Assembly (NCBI GenBank): GCA_025093985.1
Contig: JACAAK010000005.1
Span: forward strand, 310,001 to 374,000
Origin: Calvatia gigantea
Lineage: Eukaryota > Basidiomycota > Agaricomycetes > Agaricales > Lycoperdaceae
Reading direction: 5' to 3'
Length of the DNA: 64,000 nt
Shown: positions 13,376 to 25,668 of the stretch, piece after piece
How the letters are laid out: the number at the start of each line of letters is the position of its first letter
How positions within the stretch are numbered: the stretch's first letter is position 1
Position numbers and translations under genes: made by a program
Notes under the pieces: model-generated
Database searches by the model: none
What the model was told of the DNA's origin: nothing
What the model saw: the letters and a program-made list of their open reading frames with translations, nothing else

Positions 13376-14967
13376 CTATGGCGTAGTCTGTATGGACTGG
13401 GCCCGTGTATCTCCCAAATCACCCCATGGGCCCTCCGTGAGGACACCCAAGGTTTGCGCCCGCTCAGTTGCTGGACCGGAAAAAGCAGGCTGCCCCGAAG
13501 GAATCGCCAGCGGGTCTTCTTGCGTAAGACCTTCAATGTACCTGTCAATTCGTTCCTTCCATGCCTCATCCATCCGAGTGCCGTATCGTCGGAGGGTTTT
13601 AATTATGAGGAGCGTATACACTGCCCCCATCCCCAGGACGACGGAAATGACGATTTTTGCGCTAATTTCTGTATGAAGAGGAACAGAGAAAGTGAAGCCC
13701 TCGGGGAGCCTGGCTCGTGATCGCCACATGAACGTCATGGTACAAATGATGAATGTGATGGTTGACCTGAATTTGAAATATTAACGTTTGGTCGTATACG
13801 GAGTGGCACAAACCCTACCAAGTGAGCCAAAGGAGTGGCATCGAGAGCATTACCCAGACGTTCCAAAAGGCATTCAGATACTTTTGCGCCTCCTGACATG
13901 CTGCATGAGACTACGGTAGATTGAGGAGGGCGATACATACCAAAGCCCACTCGGCGGCCCTGTACCCCTTGCGCATCGTTGAGAAACGAACAATGAACAT
14001 GCAGCCATGGAGTAAGCTCATCAATGCACATATCAACGAGCAGAAAGCCAGATATCGTGTTATCGGATCTTGAGCCGCGCCGTCGATTTGGAACGTCGTC
14101 ATAATTGCTCTGCCAAGATCTGCCTTAGGCGCCTCATCAAGTTGAATAGGAATAGCGCTCACCCAAGAAGCAATACAGAAATGATATTGAGCGTCTTCCA
14201 CTCTTCCATAAGGGTATCAATTAGCTCTTCCCATCTAGCCTTCAACCGCAGATACGCAGGAGGTAGCTCCTCCGCAGTATCACTAAAGAAACGGCGCCCA
14301 ACCTTATGCCTCAGTGCCAAAACATCTGCAGAACCATCCTGTAAAGCCATCTCCTTAATCTCCGCCATCGACAGCTCTGCTCCCCAAAATATCTTGTCAA
14401 CCCGCGAGAAGTAAAGGTATGGAAGACGTAAAAGTAAGTGGAGGTAGATAAGGCGGGGTAACGTCTTGGTCGCGAATGTTTTGACGAGGTCCCGTTTCCT
14501 GAAATCCTCGGGGACACTGGGCGGTGGCTGAGCGACTTCAGTGTGCTGTGCACTATCTGGGTGCGTTGCCCTATTTCCCTGATTCCCCTGAGTTTCGGCG
14601 TGTTCTCCACCTCCTGCAGAGCGGGTTGGTCAGTGGGGGGTGTCCCAGAAGGGTAAAATCCAACGGTACCAGTGGGGTGGACATCATTATCGGCCGGAGT
14701 GATGATCGTGGTGCGATGCCGAGGGTTATATGAGATTGAGGCGGCTGGTGAGATTGCCTGAGGTCTATCCGGGAACAAGATACCTCTCCTTTGGTGCTGA
14801 GGAAATGTGTTCCGACGAGGGTTAGCTGGAACCCCTACGTCGTCGATATTCCGGAAACCGCTGTACTGGTGACTCCGACTGCTCCGAGACATAGAGATAG
14901 AAAACACATTTACGCCCTGAAAGGGTCTTTCTGGTTGCGAGCCATTTGTGCCAGTGAGGCTTTGCAT
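13376..14967 (-). CDS. Multi-pass membrane protein, intact copy D
   Basis: A paralog of 6457-8104 with the same five-exon structure: 14967-14670, 14613-14163, 14109-13941, 13892-13819, 13766-13376, in all 461 codons with an in-frame TAG. Residues: N-terminal MQSLTGTNGSQPE, then EDFRKRDLVKTF, MAEIKEMALQDGSADV, the segment LAFCSLICALMSLLHGCMF, NVWVMLSMPLLWLTW, and ISVVLGMGAVYTLLI, followed by a polar tail. Intron positions and phases agree with copy B although the introns differ in sequence, which argues that both are real genes. Function unknown; probably an integral membrane protein. A possible upstream extension to 15075 has no ATG. Confidence 0.75.
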
Positions 14968-15309
14968 GTTGTTATGAGAGAAACCAAATTTTTGAGAAGA
15001 GGGTAAGGGGGGTTGAAGTCTGGTGAGGATGCCACATTCACCGCTATTTATCCTGATGGATAGTTGTCTGATCAACGAATGTCGAAAGTAGCTCGGCGTC
15101 TCTGAGTGGAATCAAAACGAGAACGAAGCAGATTACTCTTCCATGTTGTGGTCAACTATGATTTGGCATTGCCATCATGATCTTCTTGGTGGGGTATAAG
15201 AGTATGTGCCCGATCGAACCGAGGCTGATAGGATTAAATGCCTCAGGTAGATGTGATGACTGTTTGTTGTAGGGCGTGCGCTTCTATTTCTCACCTCACG
15301 TATGTTGTC

Positions 15310-16369
15310 AGATATAAGGCGCCGGATGGCAGTGTCCCCTTACATGAGGAAGGCAATGTAATGTAAAGATACCACATATGCGAAGAATCACACAACAAGT
15401 GAGATGCGGTACGCCGTTCACTGGAGATGTGGAATTTGGTCCAGTCCCTGTCGTCTGACACTCTTTTTTCTTAGTTTCCATGCGCCTTTTTCGTGCCCGA
15501 CGGTCGAACTTACTGGACCCACTGAGGATAATCGTTCCCAAACTCAGGGGAACTCTCAGTCTGACCTTCAGCAAGGGGGTCCCGGCCTGCTCAGGCTGAG
15601 GAAAATCATTGCCAATCCAATAAATCCTGTACCCGGGGGGATCACCAGGTCAGAACTCATTTAGAGAAAGCGCTCCCGAATGCAACGCCTTGACCCTGGC
15701 GCTCCTCCTATTTCAGGTGACAAACCGATCTTTTCGATGGACGAAAGGGGCAAGAATCTGCTCTGTGAGCAAGCAACAAATTCGAATCATACACAGACAT
15801 GGTGCCCCTGTCACTTAAGCTATCTAATTCCGCATTAAGTGGAAGTAGGAGCCAGAGAAAGAGTCTTTTCAGACAGCTTCAGGTTCCCACAAGGATAACA
15901 CCACTGTATGGACAGCCGAATCCCCGAGAACAACGCCAGCCGGGACCCTTCATCTCTTCTTGAAATTCTGCAGAGTATGTATGACACTGAATTAGAAGGT
16001 GTCTGGATCCAGAGTCCGCACTATTTGCTAGGCAGCTCACAATAAGTGAGGACAAGGACAAACATATCCAAATGCAAGTTGTGCCAGTCGTTGAGATGCG
16101 TTAACAGTGGAACAACTTCGGATCAACGTAGCTTACATAAAGCATCTAAACGACTGGAGGGAGTCTGGTCTGGATCTCGTTATTTCTTTTCCCCCGGCTT
16201 GCATTTCCCACCAGGGCCACCCTGACGCATCAATCCAAAATAAAGGAGAAAATAAAGGCGTCATGGCTCTTAAGTTAACGTTGATGCCTCGATGGAGAAA
16301 ATCGGAGAGGACTAATTTTACCTACGTGAAACACAGTCGAGTCGATCTTAATTGATAGCTATCAAAACA
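15310..16369. other. Intergenic stretch without a convincing gene
   Basis: Homology to the membrane-gene cassette ends at 15309. Short open frames (for example plus 15404-15664 and minus 15308-15574) have no recognisable domain. At about 16080-16140 a stretch (GTGCCAGTCGTTGAGATGCG... GGATCAACG) resembles parts of the repeats at 35640-35830 and 36960-37140, suggesting a decayed mobile-element scrap. Confidence 0.5.
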
Positions 16370-16870
16370 AGTAGTCTGTCATATCTGATAGATATGGGCT
16401 GTACAAACGACCTCGCAAAGGACAAACTCACATCCATAAAAGAACGCACTGCAATCGATTGCAAAAGCGGATCACAGAAACGATCGAGAGCGGTTATACA
16501 CAGCACATGCCGAAGACTACCTCGAGGACCAATGTCTCCGTCAAGAATTCCATGAATATTACGACAGTGCTGGTGAACGATCAGACGGTTCTGGTACCAG
16601 TGGTAGCAGTCGACCCGCAGAAAGGTCAGAAAAACGTGAGGTAAGTCCCTAATGACTGGCTCAGCCTCACAACCATATACACAATCCGACAACTCACTCC
16701 GCGTGCAATGGGTCGAAAAGCCCGTAGCATCTACAGGCCACCACTACCACCACTCCCTCTCCTCCACCCTAACCACCACCCGCCTCACAGACACATCCCT
16801 CATCCACTCTCTCAACCTTACACAAAAAACCTACTCTCCAAGCTGAAGAAGACATCCACGCTGCCCTCAT
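16370..16870 (+). pseudogene. Small coiled-coil protein gene, copy 3 (both ends missing)
   Basis: It aligns with the middle of copies 1 and 2 from ACGACCTCGCAAAGGAC. This copy keeps an open reading through the region that is broken in copies 1 and 2: AEDYLEDQCLRQEFHEYYD then GTSGSSRPAERSEKRE up to the GTAAG donor. A small insertion near 16450 disturbs the upstream helix. After the HHYHHSLSSTLTTTRL stretch homology ends near 16870 and the C-terminal WRQTEG part is absent. It has no ATG of its own. Confidence 0.55.
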
Positions 16871-17261
16871 TCCAAGTAAGAATTTACAAAGCACACTTTT
16901 CTGTGCCAATCTTGACCACAAAGGTCCTCCAGCACCCTGCGCATAAGCAAAGGCGATTAATCCCCTCCCATGTTGTGCATGTGGGTGGCACCATCAAGAT
17001 GGTGTGTCGACTGGACTGAAAGGAAGCGTTGCACTGAAAATCCCTACAACACCTGACCTCTTGATTATGCTGTCTTGTCTAAACCATGCCGTTCGCTCTA
17101 CCAACATTTTGCGAGTTCTGCAACTGTGGGTCCTGCGTGATTGCCGTGGATGTCAGTATTCGGCCCACCCCACAAGTCATGTGACCTTACGTTGAATTTC
17201 AGATCGCGGAAACCGATAGGAGGCGCCAATTTTCCACTCAACTGGCTGCCTCAAGCGCTCA

Positions 17262-18004
17262 TGCACGGTCACTCCATCTCCGGCGATGAAATGGTGTCTA
17301 TACAGGCAGAACTTCGTCAATTGGACGATGCAACTCGGGAGATCAGTAGCAAACGGGTAACATTGCTTCGACAGCTGGACGCGCTGCAGTTAAAAACAAG
17401 TGTTTTACCACCGGAAACACTTTCCCTCATCTTCCAATATGCAACTGCCCCCCGCAGGGTGCCCGCTTTAATAACGACTTACCCATAAGTGGACAGCCAA
17501 AGGAAAGACCCCCTTTTTCTGTCTTTCTTGGTTCTATCTCGCATGCCTGGCGCCAGGTTGTTTGGTCTTCCCCTCAACTCCGGATGACACTATCTCTTGT
17601 CATTTCCGCAGAGAAAGCCGAGAGATTCGCTCCATTGCTGGACCTTTATCTCACCAACGTTCGCGGCCTCCCGATCACTCTCCGTGTTGCATTCGATCAC
17701 CGGTACCCTCCGAACCCCGAGAACGATCCTGTTGCTCAGGTGTTTTCAGAGAGGAGTCTTTAAGGAAATTCGGTGTCCTTAAATTAAGACTGCCCCCAGC
17801 TAGCTGGCTACGCCGTTTTGACGGCCTCAGCTTGTCGAGATCCACCTCAGTGGTGGCAACTCAACATTGTAGCGCTCCGGTTCGGGCCGGAGATTCTTCT
17901 GGGAGAGGCGCGTGTTGCCAGGAATTTGAGGTTAGTTCAGAACTTAGGAAGTAGTTCGTTGAATGGAACTCGCAGTTACGCCTGCCAGGTGCTGAGCTTT
18001 CGGT
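17262..18004 (+). pseudogene. F-box protein gene, frame-disrupted
   Basis: F-box proteins are substrate adaptors of SCF ubiquitin ligases. The reading starts MHGHSISGDEMVSIQAELRQ (a helix usual before the box), then LPPETLSLIFQYAT, the F-box itself. The frame changes at the C6 run at 17448-17453 and continues as FLGSISHAWRQVVWSSPQLR, KAERFAPLLDLYLTNVRGLP, typical of Agaricomycete F-box proteins. It is lost again near 17755 (SERSL then stop), where another frame supplies FGVLKLRLPPASWLRRFDGL. At least two frame changes are needed, so it is a pseudogene or carries base errors. LRR-like text fades after 18004. Confidence 0.65.
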
Positions 18005-18488
18005 GACGGGTGGCCCATGAGACCCGTGAGGGCCGGTGCCGGTGAAGCTTTGACGCCCACCAGCTTAGTGAGCTTATTAAGTAGAAAACTCAAACGCCCG
18101 TCCATCCAGGCCTATCCTTCGTAAATTAATGAAGTATACACCGGTCCCTGCGAGGTTTATTCGATGGAATGGGGTTCGGCGAGCACGGGTGGCAATTAAA
18201 TCCGAAAAAAGATTTCATATGATCAAGCGTCGTGGCCGAGACCGTCCTTTAGTACTTTAATTATAATCTCACCTGTCACTTTCTGCGGGGATTGCAGCTT
18301 TCGTCTCGCGTTGGTTGTACCGAACAAACCTACGGCCATAACCCGTCCGGCGCCTGAGTCATCAATATAACTGGCCCCACTAAGCAGCTGGTATGTTCCA
18401 CAAGCTTCGCGTCTTGACCCCAGCTTTCCTACCCAACCAGAACGCTGACTCGGCTCTTGAACATAAGTTCTAGTCACAGCCCCGTCCA

Positions 18489-19774
18489 ATGAGAGCATTA
18501 ACGGCGAGTCAACCCCCTGGACACGTCAAGACGAAGGCAGCCGACGGATTCCCTTCCAGTTTACCGAATCGACCTCTCTCAACCCCCTAAGGAACGGTAT
18601 AAGCTTATATGCCAAGACTACCTGCAGGAAATAGTGGACCTTGTATCCATATACTATGTGATCCTCCAACTAACACCTTTCCCCCGTTTCTGTGACTTCT
18701 TTGCGAGGCATTTACTTAGGAGGGTACGCTCATCGGAGGAGACACAATAAATCAAGGGTATCTCTGAAATCACCGGGGTTCCTTACATCTCGCTGTCGCG
18801 TTCAACACTTTTTTGGATCTCTTCTCGGGATGTACAAGCGGTGGAGCCCGAGTTAAGGATGCCGGTTCAGATTTTGACCACACGAAGATCATACATTTTC
18901 GAGGGTTAGATTGGGGTATGGAGCCTTTGAGGCAAACGATCATCTGTGTGGAGTATGTGCGAGGGGGAGAAATTGTTGCAAGGTGTGTTTATCCTAGGCC
19001 CGCTGGCTTAGCTGACATCGCACTCCCCACACAGAGGAGTTACTTACGCTGGTTACGTCGGAGTCTTGACGGGCGTAAGGTTAGTATTCATATGGATGAG
19101 CGTCAGGACGTCTATTGATTGTCCCCACACGGGTCCGGCCTTTCCATATCCATGAATTATCGTACTTCCCCGGCGCTCTCCGTTTCCTATTCAAAAACCG
19201 CTGGCGCCAGCTTCTTGTCCTTCTCGGAATCCGACCCTCAATTCCAAGCCACCTCCGAACCTTACTTCTCTCAGACACTCCACCACTTACTCTCCAACAG
19301 ATCCGTTGTCTCATGGCCAGGACACCGACCTCACCATGCTTCCTCGCCATCTGCACGCCCGAAGAAGTTATGGTAATCGAGAAGACTCTCACAAACATCA
19401 CCGTCTCCACTTCTTTCTCGTTCCTAGCCGTCACTAACCACGATAAGTCAATGGAAGCCTGGAGTGCGTCGAAGTGGACAGAGATAAGAAAGTTTTTTCC
19501 CAAAGTAATTGTTGGCTCAAGTTTCATCAATTTCATGTTCCTCAGCATCGAGCGCCGAACGTGCGTTGAGAAATTTTGGGTAACGGACAGCGCTCGGAAT
19601 ATCGCTTCTTCCCCTGAGTTAGGTGCTTTAAGTGCCCCCCATGTCGAAGTTCGCGACGTTCAGCGCTGGATGCAGACATATCCTATCTGCAACGAGACGA
19701 CCCATTTCTCTTGCCTCATGGATCCTTCGATAGCCGGTGGCGGCCTCGTCTGGGTAAGATCATATCCAATGCCC
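18489..19774 (+). pseudogene. Acid ceramidase / NAAA-like amidase gene, frame-disrupted
   Basis: The family hydrolyses N-acyl amides (ceramide, N-acylethanolamines) using an N-terminal Cys of an Ntn-hydrolase fold. Visible are PVYRIDLSQPPKERYKLIC, LLRRVRSSEET, FNTFLDLFSGCTSGG (the expected nucleophile Cys), IIHFRGLDWGMEPLR, TYAGYVGVLTGVR before a GTTAGT donor, GLSISMNYR, LLVLLGIRPSI, FLAVTNHD and ETTHFSCLMDP. The order fits the family as I know it. Lesions: a TAA in place of a codon at 18748-18750, frame shifts near 18555, 18788 and 19160, and no clear AG acceptor before GLSIS. The match is by motif memory only. A short open stretch follows to 19938 that I could not place. Confidence 0.6.
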
Positions 19775-20339
19775 TAGGAAGACATGGAGAACATCCTCAC
19801 TCCCCTCAAGTTCCATGATCAAGTCCCCCCATCATTTCTCGTCAGTGAAATCAGCCTCCGGCTGTATTCGGAGCGGTGTAGGAGACTTTTAATGGCCACC
19901 CTTTTCGCTCATGACTCGTTCATCCCTTGTTTACACTGAATCTTTCCGCAAGTAACATGTTGTTCGACGTTTTGGACTCTGATCCTTTGTTCCGAAGCGG
20001 CTCCGACACCACCAGTGGCACAGGTCGCAGTTTACGAGTTTTGTGTGTTCTTGAGTCGACTTCCAGACCATGTAACCTTACAAAACAGACAGATCATTGT
20101 TATAATCTAACTTTATAAAATAGTCAATATATAACGGTAGAAAAAGAATCAGGAGTGAGAGTCAGACAGAGTTCCGAGAGACATTTCGTCCATTTTAATG
20201 GCCTCATATACTCGGAACGTCCTCACATGGGTGGATTCAATGTGAGAATAAGGTGGTACAATCGTAGCGACTGTGGACGCTGTAGTGTCCCGTTTATTCA
20301 CGGGTTTTGGGAAAGGCGACCTGGTACCATTCGCTGTAC

Positions 20340-23300
20340 CTAACCCGGGTGTCCTTGAAAAGATGTCCTGAGCTTCAGTTGTATCGTCTGGCCATGCGAA
20401 GTGCTGGAGGAAATCCCTGATTCAATGTCAGAAACCACGAAAACTGGGCTGCTCGACAAAGATGCGTACAACTGATATTCCCGCATTGCGTCCTGGTTCT
20501 CGGCGGACGCAGACATCTCTGAGATCGCAGACATCCTCGAAGATGACGAAGTAGACTGGTATGAGGGCTTCTGTCCCGGCTCGAGTTCTCGAAGTTTCGG
20601 AGGACAAGCGGCTGGTTTTTCAGTACCTGCGCCGGGTGGGGGACAGAATCGTTGGCGAAGAAAACTACCACAGTCCCTTCATCAGCAGGTTGTCGGGGTC
20701 TAAGAAAGGCAAGCGCACTTTTCATACTCCCAAAGAGCCTCCAAAACGGTCTCTTCGTCGATCTCCTTGTCCCCCGTTGCTTCTATTGCATGCTTTATCA
20801 AGTTGTTCTTGCATGATAACAGCACCCTCGAATGCTTTGATGTATGGACTTCAATTTCTGCTGGCGACATCGGTACCAGAGTGGAAGGCCACAATATAAG
20901 TCCTGGACAGTCCGCAAAGACACCTGTTCCATTTTGATTCGCATCTGGTTCTCCTCTCCCTAAAGAATTTCCGGCATCGGTAGGAGGAAACGTCAGATGC
21001 ATCGTCGCCATTTCCCTCGCATGACCAAATACCCCTTTCAACATCTTAAGGGTGAGCAACGAGTTCGTGTGGATGCCATAATTCTGTGTCAACAGGTGCC
21101 CAAAGAGCGCTTCGAGGTCCTTGCTAACCGCTTGCTGCTGGTTCCACTCGCGCACCGTCAAGGGTTGTGTCGGTTGGAACACACCTTGCGGAGTCAGTGC
21201 CACCCGGACAAAGGGCTTCTGCGACTTCTCCTGTGAGGCACCGTGCAGTGTTGCGGTATCAGTTTCGTCGTTTTTGTCATCACCAATCCCACCTACACCA
21301 GCCACATCCTCCCCCAATAATCCATACAGGCCGTGGACGCCACTCATAGTCAATTCCTCTTCTGATAGAGCGAGTTCAAGGCCGGGGTTAGTCCTCCCCG
21401 TGTCAAAGGTGCATGTCGAGTATGTCGAAGCACCATATGAAGTACGAGGACGAACACTTAATGGAGACGTTGGAGTAGGGGAGGGCGGTAAGGAAACGTC
21501 AGGTAGGGGTGGTGCTTTGCCATAGGGGAAGAAGAGGTAGTCGTCTATGAGTTCCAGGCGTCCGCCAGGGGCTAGTACGCGAAAGACCTCCTGCAGGACG
21601 GATTCCCAAGAGTCGGAGGGGATACAAAGCGTAAGGCAGGACATTCGGATAAAGTCAAAGTTGCCATCAGGGAACGGAAGCCGCTCCTCCAGGCTGTAAT
21701 GTAGTGTCAGTTGAAATGCAAAAACATGTTGAGGTGATGGGTACTCACAAGTTTCCTCGTACGAATGTGATGTTGTCTGCAACTCCCTGACTGACTGCCC
21801 CCGCCCAGGTCTGTTTCATAACGTCGACCTTATCAAATCCTGTGATATGAATTCCATAACCCTTCCATGTAATCGCAGCGTCAAGCACCCAATGCCTGAG
21901 GGAAAGATATTAAACAACAAAAGGTTAACACGAACGCAGTTAGCTCACCCTTGCCCACAACCCAAATCCAAGACCGACCGAGGTGGCACATTGCCATAAT
22001 TACCGAAGCTCGGCGTTTTTGTTGTATTGAGCCTGCGCAAAAGTTCACTAGTATGCCGGTCGCTAGAAACAACTCGTCAGAAGGACTTCACGAATACTTG
22101 AAAGGTAAACCCACTTGTCGAGCAGAAGGGAGTCATACGGATCAAGAGGGTATGACCGAAATTTCCCTTTCGCCCCGACCTGCTTCCGTCTCACATTCAC
22201 ATCCATCGCCGGAGCGGAAGAGTGCGAAGGTGAAGGCCCTGTATACCCTTCTCCATATCCATACCCCACCCGTACGCTACTATCATTGCTACCTCGGCTT
22301 CCACTCTCACTGGCTTCAAAAATTGGTCCCCCGGTATCTAACATTTCCACTAGCTCTGAACTCCTTTTGTCCACGTTGGGATCGCCAACAGACCCTACGC
22401 TTCCTCTCCTCTTGTTCAACCAGATCCCGAGCCCCGAAAACTTTGGCTTGCCATTCTTCTCCACACTGGCCCCGACGACATCATCCTTCTTCTTCCGACC
22501 AAGGGGAGGGTCGCGACGCGGGTGGGCACGAGAACGAGAAGAAGGGTATACAAACCCCCTGCCTGCATCGTTTGTGCAAGGTAATGAGGCCGTGGACGAC
22601 CTCATTTTGGCGGTAACCCCCAAATTCGCTCCAGGACTGGTGATATACATTGGTACGCTTGAGAAACTTGACCCAGTCCGAGTGGAAGATGGAGATAAAT
22701 TCAGCGATGAGGAGGAATAGGTATTTGGTTTTCGGTACGTGAGGTGATGATCACAATCATCCCCAGCCTCCTGTCCTTTCGGCTGAACCTTAATCTTCTG
22801 TGGGGTACCAGTTCTAGTCGACACTCTCGGACGTGCAGCCGACCTCGATCCAGGAAGAATGAAGGTAGTTTTGGAATCCGCAGCGGAATTCGAAGAACAT
22901 GAGCTCCGAAAAGAGCCTGACGAACCCGACACGATAGACTTAGCGACCATAGCTTTGTGACGAGGAAAATCCTGGAGGACAGGAGGGGATAATTTGGGAG
23001 AGACAAATAAGGGTGCATCAGCAGGAGTGGTTCCGAAGCTCAGATGGTCCAAATCAGAAGACGAAGCGATCGTTCGCAAGGAAGATGGTGTCATCCGCGG
23101 ACTCGAACTCGGAGGTGGCGGGTATACAAATGGTCCCATGTCGTTGACGCCGCTATTTCCACGGGGATGTTGACAATCAGAAAATGAGAAAGTGCGCAGA
23201 CGGAGACCCCTCTGCTCATTCCCTCCCTGTGGTGTGGTAATTGGTCTCCCCAAACCTAATAGATGGCTTTGTGATTCAGTCCATAATGGCGGGCGGGAGT

Positions 23301-23931
23301 CCCCAGGAACAAGTAGCGTGGTGTCTTGATAAGGCGATGGTGGGACGACCAAGGAACTAGCTGTCGAAGGCCGAGCTCCAGGGTAGGAGGGCAATAGTCT
23401 TGGTTGCCATTGATGAGGATGAAAGGGAATGGGAGCGAGGGTACTCTCCTGAGTAGCCGCCAAACGAGCTTCGGCAGGAACCACAGTATTCATGTGGGGA
23501 CGTGGTGACAATGAATGGACTGGGATTTGGGATTTGTATGAGACATCAGCACACGTTTTCGCGAAGGGCTCGAGGATCGCTACGTCCTTTGGCTGAAGAG
23601 TTCGCGTCCTGTCCAACTCTAAACCGTGTTGTTGAGGAACGGCTTTTGCTGGTATTGCAGGCGGCTGAGAATCGAGAATTGAGGAAGGAACGAGGTATGG
23701 ACTCGACACCCCATACGGGACCTGTGTGGGTGCAGAAGGAGGAAGCGAAGGACACACCGCAATGGGTTGAGGGATAATCATGGGAGCGGGAGGAGGTGCG
23801 GTTAGATGTTTCAACCTTGAGAGAAACCCCTTCCTAGACTTGTATGCCAACGGTTCCAAAACCGCTTGCGTTTTTTGTTCGTGCAGAGGTTTCAGTTGGC
23901 GTTTCCGTCCTCCTGCCGCCCTCGAGGACAT
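20340..23931 (-). CDS. Class I SAM-dependent methyltransferase, large fungal protein
   Basis: Five exons (23931-22115, 22062-21949, 21895-21749, 21693-20719, 20664-20340) join at GT-AG introns to 1126 codons including TAG. Residues 1 to about 570 are a Ser/Pro-rich, low-complexity, probably disordered region. The catalytic domain follows: FRSYPLDPYDSLLLD, RHTSELLRRLNTT, VLDLGCGQGHWVLDAA (motif I, SAM binding), ITGFDKVDVM (acidic end of strand 2), LPFPDGNFDFIRM (motif II) and EVFRVLAPGGRLELIDDYLFF. After a divergent loop comes EALWEYE, joined across the last intron to FLRQRFCPPP, and a Ser-rich tail. Methyl acceptor unknown; regulatory methyltransferases of this sort exist in fungi. The start is the only ATG heading the long frame. 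Confidence 0.82.
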
Positions 23932-25668
23932 GGTACAATGAGGGAGTGAAGAGCGTGCTTAAGGCTCAGTCAGCCTGGAATTATTTCGCCCTGAAGGTTA
24001 TCTCACACAAAGAGCCTAGGTGACCGGTTAATTCCGCCAGGGCAACTTCACGGGATGGACGTGCCTTTTTGACATCGTAACGTGGTTCGGGAGAAACCGT
24101 AGTGGACGGCGCATCCCGCGTATCACGCGCTTAGTTACTTTTCAAGTATAAAACGCTGCAGTGGGTGGCGATCGCTACTGGGTAACTTCCGACGCAGGAA
24201 AACTTGACCAGCAGGTCGCTTAAACCTGTTCGACAGCAGAGAAACCAAAATATGAATTCAGTTTGAGGAAGATACGAAAACCGAACAAGTAACAAATCGA
24301 ACGACCAGTAACACCATTGCGTGCCATCGCAAAGAGAAATTATCTGCCAATCAAGACAGCGATAGATAAGGGAGGATAAGGCCTAAGGGGCAGCGAACCG
24401 CGTCAGTGTCGTTGTTGGGGACGTGGTCCAAATTTAGCACGACGCTAAAGGGGAGGATAACCACTTTCCCACAGTCACGGGCTCTGGACCCGACATTCAT
24501 CTTGCTGAGTCCAGAATGGACATCCTGTTATCCTTATCTCAACTCCCGACAAGGCGCGCATATTTTACCTGTGATACTTGCCCCAAATTTCTCTCACTCA
24601 TCTACCAATCCAACTGGTATCGGCCTCGATATTTTTGTCGCTCGCCTAGAGAAGTAAAGCAGGTCCAGCTCCGGAGGACACACACACCGTGACTTCCGTC
24701 AGGCAGGTATTCTCGCAGTCACTATCTGTAGAAGTTTTTAAGAATATGCGGCATTCTTCGATTCCCACACCCGACGTCCGCCCAAGTCCTAGGTTAACCA
24801 TATGAATTTCGGTGTATTTACCCGACCCGACATAGCTACTAATTCCCAGAACTCACGCCGTACCTATGTACATTGGAAGAGTTGGTACTGATGTTAGCTT
24901 TCCAGCCGTTAAGGACGCGTCCGGACATATAACCCGGAACGTCAGCTGAGTCAAATAACGCCGCCACCCACCTCTTCTATACACCTCAGTCAGTAAGATG
25001 GGTGGAATGGAAGACATACAGCGCTGACTTTCGACTCGATTTCGTAAGGCTGTGAGAATACGTACCTGTCACTTCCAGGAAGGGCGCCCAAGCCATCCGG
25101 CTTAACCAGTGACTATTTCAAATCCAATGGGGGGAGGCGAACTGGGATCAACCAGGGTAAGCCTAGAATGCCTGAGAATATGCCAGATGTCAAAGGACGA
25201 GAACTGCCTTCTCGCATCCTCCTGCCAGTCTCGCCTGTTCTCCCCCGCAGAAATCTTCACAAGAATCGTCGCTCACATGCCATGTCCATATCACCGACTC
25301 AGATGCACCACTTCATCGTCAGGCACTAGCTATTTTTATCTGGGATGCAACGTGTACTACATGAAAATGGAATCCTTCATTTGTCCGAGCCACCACAATG
25401 AGGTGGGGTTTGTTAACCACCCCAAACAGCTCGTCGATAAAGAATATGAGAAAGTTTTCTATCAAGCTAGTATGACATGATAAACCCGAAAGCATCGTGT
25501 AGATAAATGCCTCGTTCGCAAAGGTGTGGGTCTGAGAGGCTTTAAAGAGGTTTACAGGGTGTGCATTAATGAACAATTAAAATTTTACGTCACGCGTTAG
25601 TGGCAAATTTAGGAGGGCCCTTATTTCATTGCAATGTGGTTGTGCTGCCCAACCACCACGATTCTACA
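23932..25668. other. Intergenic stretch, no gene recognised
   Basis: About 1.7 kb between the start of the methyltransferase and the start of the fucosyltransferase-like gene, transcribed away from each other. Open frames are short (the longest, plus 25109-25480, has no domain I recognise) and composition is balanced. It should hold both promoters; no individual element was identified. Confidence 0.5.

Noticed and set aside
18223..18498. 91-codon minus-strand frame opposite the F-box/ceramidase spacer
   Set aside because: No motif, no intron partners and no relative in the window; it lies between two plus-strand genes and is probably chance.
22115..22720. 201-codon plus-strand frame
   Set aside because: Shadow of the low-complexity first exon of the methyltransferase gene on the other strand.
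25109..25480. 123-codon plus-strand frame upstream of the fucosyltransferase-like gene
   Set aside because: Composition is unremarkable, no domain is seen and it is not in frame with the next gene; not enough to call a gene.
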